Shown piece by piece: positions 34,754-43,649 of a stretch of DNA of 64,000 nucleotides. This stretch comes from Pedobacter sp. MR2016-24 (GTDB lineage: Bacteria; Bacteroidota; Bacteroidia; Sphingobacteriales; Sphingobacteriaceae). The first letter of the stretch is position 1. Each line of letters begins with the position of its first letter. The notes beneath the pieces were generated by a model. The model had not been told where the DNA came from and did no database searches. It saw only the letters and a program-made list of their open reading frames with translations. The DNA lies in contig NZ_JAPIVO010000008.1 of assembly GCF_026239655.1 (NCBI RefSeq), positions 419,716 through 483,715 on the forward strand, read 5' to 3'. Position numbers and translations under genes: made by a program.

Positions 34754-35641
34754 ATGAACAACATGGAAGAATTTGAAGTTAGCGATGCTTCTAAAAAGAC
34801 AAAAACAATTTATATCTCTACTATATTTAGTATTACATTGGTTTTGTTAATGCTTGGTATACTGGGTTTAATACTCGTACACGCCAAGAACCTGTCTAAC
34901 TATGTGAAAGAAAATATAGTACTGAATATCATTGTGGATGAAGGCGCCAAAGAAGCTGATGTGCTGCAGTTCCAGAAAGAGCTCAATGCAAATCCGGCGG
35001 TAAAACAGACACAGTATGTGAATAAGGAGCTGGCAGCAAAAAACCTGACCCAGGATTTGGGTGAGGATTTCGTTAACTTTTTAGGTTACAACCCCTTGCT
35101 TTCTACTGTTGACGTTTACCTGAAGGCAGATTATGCAAATAATAAAAGTATTGACGCCCTGAAAGCAAACCTCAGTAAAAACCCTGTTGTTAAAGAAGTG
35201 ATCTATCAAAGTTCATTGATAGACATGGTGAATAAAAATATCAATACCATAGGTTTGATTGTTCTGGGCTTCGCAGCAATACTTTTGGTGATCTCTATTG
35301 CATTGATCAATAACACCATTCGTCTGGCTATCTTCTCACAGCGTTTTCTTATCAAGAGCATGCAGTTAGTGGGCGCTACAAAAAACTTTATCCGCAAGCC
35401 TTTCATCTTACTGGCTATGCTGCATGGATTAATTGCTTCATTTATTGCAATTATCATTTTATTAGGACTGTTATATTACGCACAGAAAGAGATTCCGGAA
35501 ATTGTAATCCTGAGAAATTATACTGAATTTGGATTTGTACTGCTGTTCTTAGTCGGCACAGGAATCCTGATCACTGCACTGAGCACAACTTTTGCAGTAA
35601 GCAAATATTTACGTTTAAAAATTTACGATCTTTATAGATAA
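34754..35641 (+). CDS. ftsX: Cell division protein FtsX-like permease
   Basis: 295 residues with four membrane segments: one N-terminal (~20-43), an extracytoplasmic domain (~45-165), then helices at ~170-190, 220-245 and 260-285, the FtsX topology. FtsX partners the ATPase FtsE to control septal peptidoglycan hydrolases. No ftsE is adjacent, which is the usual Bacteroidota arrangement. First gene of a compact run; its stop TAA overlaps the next ATG by 1 base (TAATG). Confidence 0.88.
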   Translation: MNNMEEFEVSDASKKTKTIYISTIFSITLVLLMLGILGLILVHAKNLSNYVKENIVLNIIVDEGAKEADVLQFQKELNANPAVKQTQYVNKELAAKNLTQDLGEDFVNFLGYNPLLSTVDVYLKADYANNKSIDALKANLSKNPVVKEVIYQSSLIDMVNKNINTIGLIVLGFAAILLVISIALINNTIRLAIFSQRFLIKSMQLVGATKNFIRKPFILLAMLHGLIASFIAIIILLGLLYYAQKEIPEIVILRNYTEFGFVLLFLVGTGILITALSTTFAVSKYLRLKIYDLYR

Positions 35642-35865
35642 TGATTGAAAAGAAAGCATCTCCTGCAAGTCAGGACTCCAAAAACGAATTGGTTTTTACA
35701 AAGAAGAATTACCAGTTGCTGATTATCAGCATTGCCATCGTAGTCTTCGGATTTATTCTGATGATTGGTACTACAGACATCTACGATGTACGTAAGACGC
35801 TGATTGCACCTATGACTGTTTTATTTGGTTTTGGATTCGGCGTATATGCCATCCTGAAAAAATAA
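35641..35865 (+). CDS. DUF3098 small membrane protein
   Basis: 74 residues with two membrane helices (~25-43 and ~52-70) and the motif FGFILMIGTTDIYDVRKTLI. Bacteroidota-specific family found between ftsX and uppP; its function is not known. Overlaps the ftsX stop, and uppP starts 6 bp after its stop, so the three are surely one transcript. Confidence 0.88.
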   Translation: MIEKKASPASQDSKNELVFTKKNYQLLIISIAIVVFGFILMIGTTDIYDVRKTLIAPMTVLFGFGFGVYAILKK

Positions 35866-35871
35866 CAGCGC

Positions 35872-36666
35872 ATGAATTTCTTCCAGACCATTGTTCTCGC
35901 TATTATTGAGGGACTAACAGAGTTTTTGCCTGTTTCTTCAACAGGGCACATGATTATTGCCTCTTCCTTTATGGGCATTGCTACAGATCCTTTTGTGAAA
36001 TTATTTACGATAGTGATCCAATTGGGCGCAATACTCTCTGTAGTAGTACTCTATTTCAAACGTTTTTTTCAGTCTATCAATTTTTACCTGAAGTTATTCG
36101 TTGCCTTTATACCTGCCGCGATTTTCGGCTTTCTGTTGAGTGATAAGATTGATGAATTGCTGGAAAGTCCCCTCACTGTAGCCGTATCATTGGTTGTTGG
36201 CGGAATAATCCTTCTTTTTGTTGATAAATGGTTTAATCAGCCCACTATTCACGAGGAAAAAGAAATCACTTTTCTTACCGCATTTAAAATTGGTCTTTTT
36301 CAATGTCTTGCCATGATACCTGGTACATCAAGATCAGGAGCAAGTATAGTAGGCGGTATGTCTTTAAAACTCAGCAGAAAAGTAGCTGCAGAATTCTCCT
36401 TCTTCCTGGCCGTACCCACTATGGTGGCTGCAACAGGTAAAAAACTGCTGGACTTCTATAAAGAAGGTCATACGATTTCGCATGACCAGATCCAGTTGCT
36501 TGCAGTGGGTAATATTGTTGCCTTCATCGTAGCATTACTGGCTATCAAAAGCTTCATCGGCTACCTCAACAAAAATGGATTCAAGCTATTTGGCTGGTAC
36601 CGCATCATTGCTGGTTTGATCATTATTGCATTATTACAAAGCGGACACAACCTGCAAATAATTTAA
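35872..36666 (+). CDS. uppP: Undecaprenyl-diphosphatase (BacA-type)
   Basis: Dephosphorylates undecaprenyl diphosphate to recycle the lipid carrier for peptidoglycan and O-antigen. 264 residues with about eight membrane segments. Catalytic motif 1, EGLTEFLPVSSTGHMII (13-29), with the essential Glu and His, and motif 2, PGTSRSGASIVGGM, are intact. Also called bacitracin resistance protein. Third gene of the ftsX run. Confidence 0.95.
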   Translation: MNFFQTIVLAIIEGLTEFLPVSSTGHMIIASSFMGIATDPFVKLFTIVIQLGAILSVVVLYFKRFFQSINFYLKLFVAFIPAAIFGFLLSDKIDELLESPLTVAVSLVVGGIILLFVDKWFNQPTIHEEKEITFLTAFKIGLFQCLAMIPGTSRSGASIVGGMSLKLSRKVAAEFSFFLAVPTMVAATGKKLLDFYKEGHTISHDQIQLLAVGNIVAFIVALLAIKSFIGYLNKNGFKLFGWYRIIAGLIIIALLQSGHNLQII

Positions 36667-36698
36667 TGCGTAAATTGCAGCTTATTTAGATTACCGTT

Positions 36699-37445
36699 TT
36701 GAGTATAGAAAAATTACAGGAAAGAGCCTTCGATTTTGCTGAAGGAGAATTGTTGCTGATCAACAAACCCTACAAATGGACAAGTTTTGACGTTGTAGGA
36801 AAAATCAGAAATTCCCTGAAACCACAGAAACTAAAAGTTGGCCATGCAGGTACGCTTGATCCCCTCGCTACCGGGCTGCTGATCCTTTGCACCGGGAAGA
36901 TGACCAAACAAATTGACACCTTTCAGGCAGAAGACAAAGAATATACAGGTACCATGATTATTGGTGCAACTACTCCCTCCTTTGATATGGAAACAGTAGT
37001 AGATGCTGAATTCCCTTATGATCATATCACTGATGAGGATATCTACGCCGCCGTAAAACCATTCACAGGTGATATTCAGCAATACCCGCCGGCACACTCT
37101 GCAGTAAAAGTTAATGGAGAACGTTTATATGTAAAAGCACGGAGAGGTGAAGAACAGGAATTAAGATTGCGTTTCGTTACCGTGAATATATTTGAAATCA
37201 CCAGGATCGCCTTACCGGAAATTGATTTCAGGATCGCCTGCAGTAAAGGTACCTATATCAGGTCGCTCATCTCAGATTTTGGTAAACACCTCAATAGCGG
37301 CGCATACCTCTCTAAGTTGACCCGGACAAGAAGTGGTGATTTTCTGCTTGAAAATGCTTTTGAAGTAACGGATCTGGTTGATTATCTTCGTAAAAAGAGA
37401 GAAGAGGCCGCAGCAGTACGCATAGCAGAAAGCAACAATGCATAA
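36699..37445 (+). CDS. truB: tRNA pseudouridine-55 synthase
   Basis: Converts U55 of tRNAs to pseudouridine. 248 residues. The nucleophile is Asp54 in VGHAGTLDPLATGLL; INKPYKWTSFDVV (~21-33), YPPAHSAVKVNGERLY and ACSKGTYIRSLISDFG are the other family boxes. The start is TTG 36699: no ATG or GTG lies between the previous stop and the conserved region, and the N-terminus SIEKLQERAFDFAEGE fits relatives. Overlaps yitT by 8 bp. Confidence 0.94.
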   Translation: MSIEKLQERAFDFAEGELLLINKPYKWTSFDVVGKIRNSLKPQKLKVGHAGTLDPLATGLLILCTGKMTKQIDTFQAEDKEYTGTMIIGATTPSFDMETVVDAEFPYDHITDEDIYAAVKPFTGDIQQYPPAHSAVKVNGERLYVKARRGEEQELRLRFVTVNIFEITRIALPEIDFRIACSKGTYIRSLISDFGKHLNSGAYLSKLTRTRSGDFLLENAFEVTDLVDYLRKKREEAAAVRIAESNNA

Positions 37446-38301
37446 TCAAATCAAAAATAAAAACTATCAGTACATCAAAGACTTTGTACTCATTGCCTGC
37501 GGAATTGTTTCTGCCTGTTTTGGTTTGAAGAGCTTTTTAATGCCCAGTGAATTCATTGACGGAGGAGTTACGGGAATATCACTGCTGATCAGCACGCTGA
37601 CCGAATTCAAATTATCTTACCTGATCCTGATCATCAATATCCCTTTTGTTATTCTCGGATACAAACAGATCGGAAAAACTTTTGCTGTTAAAACGGCTCT
37701 GGCTATAGCTACACTGGCCCTCTTCCTGATCATTTTACCTTTCCAGCCGGTAACGCACGACAAATTACTGATTGCCTTTTTTGGCGGCTTTTTTCTGGGT
37801 GGCGGTATTGGTCTGGCCATGCGCGGTGGCTGTGTAATTGATGGAACGGAAGTCCTTGCGCTCTACCTGAGCAGGAACAGTACTTTTACAGTCGGTAATA
37901 TTATCCTGATCCTGAATATCCTGATCTTTGCTATTGCAGCGATCTTCCTGGGTGCTGTTACGGCAATGTATGCTATCCTCACTTATTTGTCTGCTTCAAA
38001 AACGATTGACTTTGTGGTGAACGGCCTGGAGCAATATATCGGGGTAACGATCATCTCTGAGAAAAAAGACGAGATCAAAGAATTCCTGATCAGCAATATG
38101 AAACGTGGTGTAACGATCTATAAGGGTGAAGGCGGTTATGGGGAGAAAAAAGATATTGATATTTTATATACAGTACTAACAAAGCTGGAAATCGGCAAAC
38201 TACAAACTGAACTCAGACAAATCGATCCCGATGCTTTTGTGGTGCAGCAGCAGATTGCAGACATTAAAGGCGGAGTTGTTAAGCGTCATTCCTTACATTA
38301 A
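37438..38301 (+). CDS. YitT-family membrane protein (DUF161 + DUF2179)
   Basis: 287 residues. Five or six membrane helices in the first ~200 residues, with GLKSFLMPSEFIDGGVTGIS, IGLAMRGGCVIDGTEVLALY and ILTYLSASKTIDFVVNGLEQ, typical of YitT. The C-terminal cytosolic DUF2179 domain (VTIISEKKDEIKEFLISNMK, GVTIYKGEGGYG, DPDAFVVQQ) may sense a ligand. Function unknown; an uptake or export role is usually assumed. Its ATG lies within the truB stop region (8-bp overlap). Confidence 0.88.
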   Translation: MHNQIKNKNYQYIKDFVLIACGIVSACFGLKSFLMPSEFIDGGVTGISLLISTLTEFKLSYLILIINIPFVILGYKQIGKTFAVKTALAIATLALFLIILPFQPVTHDKLLIAFFGGFFLGGGIGLAMRGGCVIDGTEVLALYLSRNSTFTVGNIILILNILIFAIAAIFLGAVTAMYAILTYLSASKTIDFVVNGLEQYIGVTIISEKKDEIKEFLISNMKRGVTIYKGEGGYGEKKDIDILYTVLTKLEIGKLQTELRQIDPDAFVVQQQIADIKGGVVKRHSLH

Positions 38302-38311
38302 TCTTAGCGTT

Positions 38312-39247
38312 TTGAAAATATATAATCAACTGTCGGAATTTGAACGGCTGGATAATGCAGTAGCCACTATCGGAACTTTCGACGGCGTCCATTTCGGACA
38401 TCAGAAAATCATTAAACGCCTGTGTGAACTGGCAAAATCTACCGGAGGCGAAAGTGTAATTCTTACTTTTTTCCCACATCCGCGTCTGATCATTGATCCT
38501 GAGAACCAGGACCTGAAAATGATCAATACGATTGAGGAGAAAGCGGAAATACTGGCTGGTCTTGGTGTGGACCACCTCATCATCACTCCCTTTACGAGAG
38601 ACTTCTCTAATATGAGTGCTGCTGATTACATTGAGCATGTCCTGGTTCAGAAAATAGGCATTAAACAGCTGATTGTAGGTTATGACCATCGATTTGGTAA
38701 AGACCGGACAGGTGGCACAAAAGATTTACTGGCCTACTCCAGGGTGTATGGTTATGAGATTGAAGAAATTGGCGAACAGGATATCAATGATGTGGCTGTC
38801 AGTTCTACTAAAATCAGGGAATCTTTAATCAACGGTGATGTTGCGCTGGCAGCAGAATACCTTGGTTATCACTTTTCTTTATATGGACCGGTAATTAAGG
38901 GCGACAAAATTGGTCGCACGATAGGCTATCCGACAGCAAATATATTTGTAGAACAGCCTTATAAACTGATTCCTTCTGATGGTATCTATGCGGTAACGGT
39001 AAAAATGGATACGGCTGTATATAAAGGTATGGCCTATATTGGTCGCCGACCAACCATTAATGGAATGACAAGAAATATTGAGGTCAATATCTTTGATTTT
39101 GATCAGGAGATTTACGGACAGTATATCAAAATGGAGTTCCTTGAATTTCTGCGCCATGATGTAAAATTTACTGGCCTGGAAGACCTGAAAATACAACTCA
39201 AAAAAGATAAAGAGGATACATTAGCCTACTTCGCTAAACGGGCTTAG
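38312..39247 (+). CDS. ribF: Bifunctional riboflavin kinase / FAD synthetase
   Basis: Makes FMN from riboflavin, then FAD. 311 residues from TTG 38312, giving the family N-terminus MKIYNQLSEFERLDNAVATI; an upstream ATG at 38231 lies inside yitT and would add 27 unrelated residues. The nucleotidyltransferase domain (~1-175) has GTFDGVHFGHQKII and FGKDRTGG. The kinase domain (~180-305) has GRTIGYPTANI and the catalytic region EVNIFDFDQEIYGQYIKMEF. Follows yitT by 10 bp. With ribBA at 55257 this covers the ends of the flavin pathway. Confidence 0.94.
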   Translation: MKIYNQLSEFERLDNAVATIGTFDGVHFGHQKIIKRLCELAKSTGGESVILTFFPHPRLIIDPENQDLKMINTIEEKAEILAGLGVDHLIITPFTRDFSNMSAADYIEHVLVQKIGIKQLIVGYDHRFGKDRTGGTKDLLAYSRVYGYEIEEIGEQDINDVAVSSTKIRESLINGDVALAAEYLGYHFSLYGPVIKGDKIGRTIGYPTANIFVEQPYKLIPSDGIYAVTVKMDTAVYKGMAYIGRRPTINGMTRNIEVNIFDFDQEIYGQYIKMEFLEFLRHDVKFTGLEDLKIQLKKDKEDTLAYFAKRA

Positions 39248-39305
39248 CGGATTTAAACCGCCGCCGGCATTTTAAAAAGCACCTTATTTTTGTATATTTA
39301 CAACA

Positions 39306-39665
39306 ATGAGATGCTTTTTAACGATTATTTCTTTACTCTTTATTACGCAATCATGCTTTGCAAAAAAGCCTGCGGATAGCCCTGCGCTATATCTCCCTGC
39401 CGGCAAAAAAGTAAATTCCTTATTTACAAAGCTGTTTACTCATTCCGGTGCTGCAGAAAAATCAAATTTCTGTGAGGACTATTTTGAACATCCTACGTTA
39501 ATACACCAGTTACTTAAAAAACCAGTCATCTCCTGCCTGCAGTTATTTAGTCGGACAGAAAATAACCAGCAACTCACCTCAGGCATCAAATGTTATGCTG
39601 AGGCGCGTCGGTTCAGCTATGATTTTATCTATAAATGTTTATTTCCAAAACATGTTTTCTGGTAG
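39306..39665 (+). CDS. Unrecognised small secreted protein
   Basis: 119 residues. N-terminal signal MRCFLTIISLLFITQSCFA, cleavable after Ala19 or lipidated at Cys17. The mature part is short, basic and contains four cysteines (FCEDYF, ISCLQLF, IKCYAEARR, YKCLFP), with no family I can name. A TATTTTTG at 39285 matches the -7 consensus 14 bp before the ATG. It sits alone between ribF and the antiporter gene. Could be a lineage-restricted protein. Confidence 0.6.
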   Translation: MRCFLTIISLLFITQSCFAKKPADSPALYLPAGKKVNSLFTKLFTHSGAAEKSNFCEDYFEHPTLIHQLLKKPVISCLQLFSRTENNQQLTSGIKCYAEARRFSYDFIYKCLFPKHVFW

Positions 39666-39719
39666 TGTGCGCACACGCTGAATTAAAACATCCGATTTAC
39701 AATTTACATTTAAGACGCT

Positions 39720-41948
39720 ATGCAACATCTACCCGTATTAATTACTGATTTAGGTTTAATACTCGCAGCCGCAGGGATCACTACCCTTATATTCAAAAAA
39801 ATCAAACAGCCCCTTGTACTGGGCTATATACTCGCCGGACTCCTGGTGGGGCCTAATATTGACTTCTTCCCAACTGTTACTGACAACGAAAGCATCAGCA
39901 TCTGGGCAGAAATTGGTGTGATCTTTTTACTCTTCAGTCTGGGCCTGGAATTCAGTTTCAAAAAACTTGTCAAAGTAGGCGGATCCGCCTCCATAACCGC
40001 TATCGTTGAAGTTGTTTTTATGCTGCTGATCGGCTTTATTGCCGGTAAAGCAATGGGCTGGTCCAATATGGACAGTATCTTCCTGGGTGGTATTTTATCG
40101 GTTTCTTCCACTACTATCATTATTCGTGCTTTTGAAGAACTCGGCGTAAAACATAAGAAATTTGCAGGTCTGGTATTTGGCGTGCTCATTGTGGAAGACC
40201 TTGTGGCCATCCTCCTTTTAGTGCTGCTTTCGACCCTGGCCGTCAGCCAGCAATTTGCTGGTCCTGAAATGTTCATGTCCATCCTCAAACTGGGTTTCTT
40301 CCTGGTACTCTGGTTTATCGGCGGAATATTCCTGGTACCCACATTTTTAAAGGCTACACGCAAGCTGATGAACGATGAGACGATGCTGATTGTTTCATTG
40401 GCGTTATGTCTCATTATGGTTTTACTGGCGGTACAGGTAGGCTTTTCAGCTGCACTGGGCGCTTTCATCATGGGATCAATCTTAGCCGAGACTACACAGG
40501 CAGAAAGAATTGAACACCTTACTAAATCAGTAAAAGACCTCTTCGCAGCAGTATTCTTTGTTTCCGTAGGGATGCTGATCAAACCAGAGGTATTGGTAGC
40601 ATACGCAGTGCCGATTCTGGTGATTACATTAGCTACTGTTGCCGGTAAATTCCTGAGTTCAGGTTTAGGCGCTTTACTCTCCGGTCAGCCCCTGAAAACC
40701 TCAGTACAAACAGGCTTAAGTCTGGCGCAAATCGGGGAGTTCTCTTTTATTATTGCTACGCTGGGCTTAACCCTGAAAGTGACCAGTGATTTTCTCTATC
40801 CTATTGCAGTGGCAGTTTCAGCTATTACCACTTTCACCACGCCTTACCTCATCAAGGCCTCTGAACCTTTTTATCTTTTTATAGAACGTAACCTGCCCAA
40901 ATCATGGGTAGCGGCCATCAACAGATATAGCTCCAGCACCGCGGGTATTACTACCCTGAGCGACTGGAAAGTTTTACTGAAAGCCTATACTTTTAATACC
41001 ATCATCCACTCCGTGATCCTCATTGCGATGATCTTTTTAAGTTCCAGGTATGTGCAGCCATTTATTACCTCCCATATTATTAATGGAAACAAAGGCAGTA
41101 TTATCAGTCTGGTAGTTTCCTTAGTCTTAATGGCACCTTTCTTATGGGCACTGGCCATCAGAAGAATGGAGCCGAAAGCTTATTCCCATTTATGGCTGAA
41201 TAAAAAGTATACCCGCGGACCACTGATTTCACTGGAAGTATTAAGGATTGGCCTGGCCATTTTTGCGGTATGTTTTTTAATCTTTCAATTCTATAATACC
41301 TGGATTGCCATGACGATCGCACTGGCCATCATCATCACCGGCATGATCGTATTCTCACGTAAATTGCAGGCATTTTATGACAGGCTGGAAAACCGCTTTC
41401 TGTATAACCTGAATGCACGTGAAACGCAAAATGCACAACCCGAAATTCTGCCATGGGACACCCACCTTGCAGAGCTGATCGTAGCACCAGAATCCAGACT
41501 GGTAGGAAAAACTTTAATAGAACTCGCTGTAAGAGAAAAATATGGCGTAAATATTGCGCTGATCGAGCGTGGAAAAATGATGATCCCGACCCCTGGAAGG
41601 GATGAGCGGTTATACCCGAATGATAAAGTCTTGGTCATCGGTACAGATGACCAGCTGGCAGCTATTAAAGAACTGTTTGAAGGATCCACTGAAGAGCATA
41701 AAGAGACTGATTTTCCCAAAAAGGATATGATGTTACAGAAGATTGTTATCAACAGCAACTCTCCTGTTTTTGCACAAACGATCCGGGATTCGGGCATCAG
41801 GGAAAAAACACAGGGATTAGTAGTGGGGATTGAAAGGCAGGGCAACCGCATTCTTAATCCCGACTCCAGTTTTGTGTTCGAGAATGAAGATATCGTGTGG
41901 ATTGTAGGAAATAATAAAAAGATACCTGATTTACTGAAGAAAACATAA
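39720..41948 (+). CDS. CPA2-family monovalent cation:proton antiporter with two C-terminal RCK_C domains
   Basis: 742 residues. Residues ~5-385 are the Na+/H+ exchanger membrane domain (about 12-13 helices; VLGYILAGLLVGPN, VSSTTIIIRAFEELGVKH, VGFSAALGAFIMGSILAET, SLAQIGEFSFIIATLG). Two or three further helices lie at ~430-570. The tail has two tandem TrkA_C/RCK_C modules, ~575-655 (APESRLVGKTLIELAVREKY ... ERLYPNDKVLVIGTDDQL) and ~670-740 (RDSGIREKTQGLVVGIERQG ... FVFENEDIVWIVGNNKK). No Rossmann RCK_N is present, unlike KefB/C. Likely K+ or Na+ efflux. Confidence 0.9.
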   Translation: MQHLPVLITDLGLILAAAGITTLIFKKIKQPLVLGYILAGLLVGPNIDFFPTVTDNESISIWAEIGVIFLLFSLGLEFSFKKLVKVGGSASITAIVEVVFMLLIGFIAGKAMGWSNMDSIFLGGILSVSSTTIIIRAFEELGVKHKKFAGLVFGVLIVEDLVAILLLVLLSTLAVSQQFAGPEMFMSILKLGFFLVLWFIGGIFLVPTFLKATRKLMNDETMLIVSLALCLIMVLLAVQVGFSAALGAFIMGSILAETTQAERIEHLTKSVKDLFAAVFFVSVGMLIKPEVLVAYAVPILVITLATVAGKFLSSGLGALLSGQPLKTSVQTGLSLAQIGEFSFIIATLGLTLKVTSDFLYPIAVAVSAITTFTTPYLIKASEPFYLFIERNLPKSWVAAINRYSSSTAGITTLSDWKVLLKAYTFNTIIHSVILIAMIFLSSRYVQPFITSHIINGNKGSIISLVVSLVLMAPFLWALAIRRMEPKAYSHLWLNKKYTRGPLISLEVLRIGLAIFAVCFLIFQFYNTWIAMTIALAIIITGMIVFSRKLQAFYDRLENRFLYNLNARETQNAQPEILPWDTHLAELIVAPESRLVGKTLIELAVREKYGVNIALIERGKMMIPTPGRDERLYPNDKVLVIGTDDQLAAIKELFEGSTEEHKETDFPKKDMMLQKIVINSNSPVFAQTIRDSGIREKTQGLVVGIERQGNRILNPDSSFVFENEDIVWIVGNNKKIPDLLKKT

Positions 41949-41952
41949 AGCA

Positions 41953-42990
41953 ATGAAGATTGACCAGGAGAAGAGTGATTTTTTAGAAGAGATGCTGCAG
42001 CATTGGCAGGAAGAACAACTCTTGTCGGAAGATGACGTAAAAAGATTACAGGGGAGTTACGAGGCTAAGTCTTTCGACTGGCGCCGGCTTGCCCAATATT
42101 CTTTCTGGATCGCAATGGCCTGTGGTGTCATATCACTGGGCGCCTTGCTGGTTGACAATCAGATTCTGGATTACCTCCGGAAACTTTATGATACCCCTGA
42201 TGGGATGATCAGCCTGCTTTCTGCAGCTGCTGCTGCGCTGCTTTACTGGTTGAGCTTCAAGCGAAGAAAGTCGCTGCCAATGGAAATATTCAGTAATGAT
42301 GCCATTATTTTCACTGCAGTAATGCTCACCGCAAATGCGATAGCCTATCTCGGGAAAGCGATAGACACCGGAGGCACTCATTTTTCCCTGCTCATCCTCT
42401 TCTCCGTATTTATATATGCCATACTGGCAAACATTTTTAAATCACGGCTCATCTGGATTTTTGTACTCATTTCTCTTGGCGCCTGGTTTGGTACAGAGAC
42501 GGGTTATCTTTCAAGAGGCAATCTCTACTTCCTGGGGATGAATTATCCATTAAGGTTTGTGCTGTTTGGCCTTGTGCTCACCCTGGTTTCCCTGCTCTTA
42601 AGGAAAGTAAAGGCTTTTGACTATTTTTACCAGACCACCTACGTGAGCGGAATGTTATATCTTTTTGTCTCCTTGTGGCTGCTTTCCGTATTCGGAAACT
42701 TCGGCACATTGGATCAATGGTACGGCATCAAACAGATCAGTCTCTTCTACTGGGCCATCATATCAGCAGTAGTTTGTGTAATCAGCATCCTGGCGGGATT
42801 GAAATACAGAGATGATATATCCAGAGAATTTGGTATCACTTTTCTTTTCCTGAACCTCTATACCCGGTATTTTGAGTATTTCTGGGATAGCTGGCATAAG
42901 GCGCTTTTCTTTTGTGTACTTGCCGCTTCATTCTGGTTTATTGGTCGCAGGGCCGAGAAGATCTGGAATGTAGAGTTCCTTAAGAAATAA
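41953..42990 (+). CDS. DUF2157 multi-spanning membrane protein
   Basis: 345 residues. A cytosolic N-terminal helical segment (SDFLEEMLQHWQEEQLLSED, then DVKRLQGSYEAKSFDWRRLA) followed by about ten hydrophobic helices, the DUF2157 arrangement. Function unknown. Starts 4 bp after the antiporter stop, so expressed with it; a role linked to ion or osmotic balance is possible but unproven. Convergent with the LysE gene, 3 bp apart. Confidence 0.82.
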   Translation: MKIDQEKSDFLEEMLQHWQEEQLLSEDDVKRLQGSYEAKSFDWRRLAQYSFWIAMACGVISLGALLVDNQILDYLRKLYDTPDGMISLLSAAAAALLYWLSFKRRKSLPMEIFSNDAIIFTAVMLTANAIAYLGKAIDTGGTHFSLLILFSVFIYAILANIFKSRLIWIFVLISLGAWFGTETGYLSRGNLYFLGMNYPLRFVLFGLVLTLVSLLLRKVKAFDYFYQTTYVSGMLYLFVSLWLLSVFGNFGTLDQWYGIKQISLFYWAIISAVVCVISILAGLKYRDDISREFGITFLFLNLYTRYFEYFWDSWHKALFFCVLAASFWFIGRRAEKIWNVEFLKK

Positions 42991-42993
42991 CTA

Positions 42994-43617
42994 CTACCCT
43001 TTAATCAGATAAATATAAGCCAGTTTACAAATGTGGTAACCTGACAAAGCAAAGAATAACATTGCAATCCCCTTGTTGACGGTATAATTATTCAGCGTAA
43101 ATTTTGTTTGAATATAAGCGGCAAATCTGGCAAAGCCATATAAGGTCAGGGCTGCTCCTATTCCTGAACCTATACTAAAGACACTCAGTGATAAGTAACC
43201 GGTATTGATCCACTCATGTGAGATTAAGTAGGTCCCCACAAATAACCAGTAAGGAATCTGCATCGGGTTAAGTACCCCGAGCAGCATTCCGTATCTTATA
43301 CTATCTTTTTTGGAATAATCTTCTTTAGGCATCTCTTTTCTTGATCTCCAGGTCATCACCCCCAGTACAAGGAAAACCAAAATCATCACTGCATCTATGA
43401 TATTCCCTAGTTTAATCTCACTGGAAAGCCACTGTACAAAACGCATCACTCCAAAAGTGAACAACATCTCTACTGCTGAAAAAGCAAAGATGAAATAAAG
43501 CGCCTGTTTGATCCCCCTGTTGATGGTGAGCTGAACAACAGTAAGGTTAATATTTCCCGGAGGAATATAACCTATTGAATTTAAGATCAATCCCAGGAAA
43601 AGAGTTAAAAAAAGCAT
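42994..43617 (-). CDS. LysE-family exporter
   Basis: 207 residues with six hydrophobic segments. N-terminal LFLGLILNSIGYIPPGNINL, then TVVQLTINRGIKQAL, corresponds to the LysE/RhtB GxxxPGPxxL region, and LLGVLNPMQIPYWLFVGTYL to the second conserved loop (NPK in most members, NPM here). Family members export amino acids; the substrate is unknown. 32 bp downstream of uvrA and on the same strand, so possibly read through from it. Confidence 0.82.
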   Translation of the reverse strand: MLFLTLFLGLILNSIGYIPPGNINLTVVQLTINRGIKQALYFIFAFSAVEMLFTFGVMRFVQWLSSEIKLGNIIDAVMILVFLVLGVMTWRSRKEMPKEDYSKKDSIRYGMLLGVLNPMQIPYWLFVGTYLISHEWINTGYLSLSVFSIGSGIGAALTLYGFARFAAYIQTKFTLNNYTVNKGIAMLFFALSGYHICKLAYIYLIKG

Positions 43618-43649
43618 GGACGAAGATATAAAATATTTCTATAGTAAAA

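Noticed and set aside
34554..35641. ftsE next to ftsX
   Set aside because: No ATPase gene is present on either side; the upstream 200 bp is empty and leuS is divergent.
39824..40582. Long minus-strand open frame (252 codons) opposite the antiporter gene
   Set aside because: Lies fully antisense to a well-supported membrane protein; Ser/Thr/Pro/Ile-rich composition typical of mirrored hydrophobic codons; no family features.
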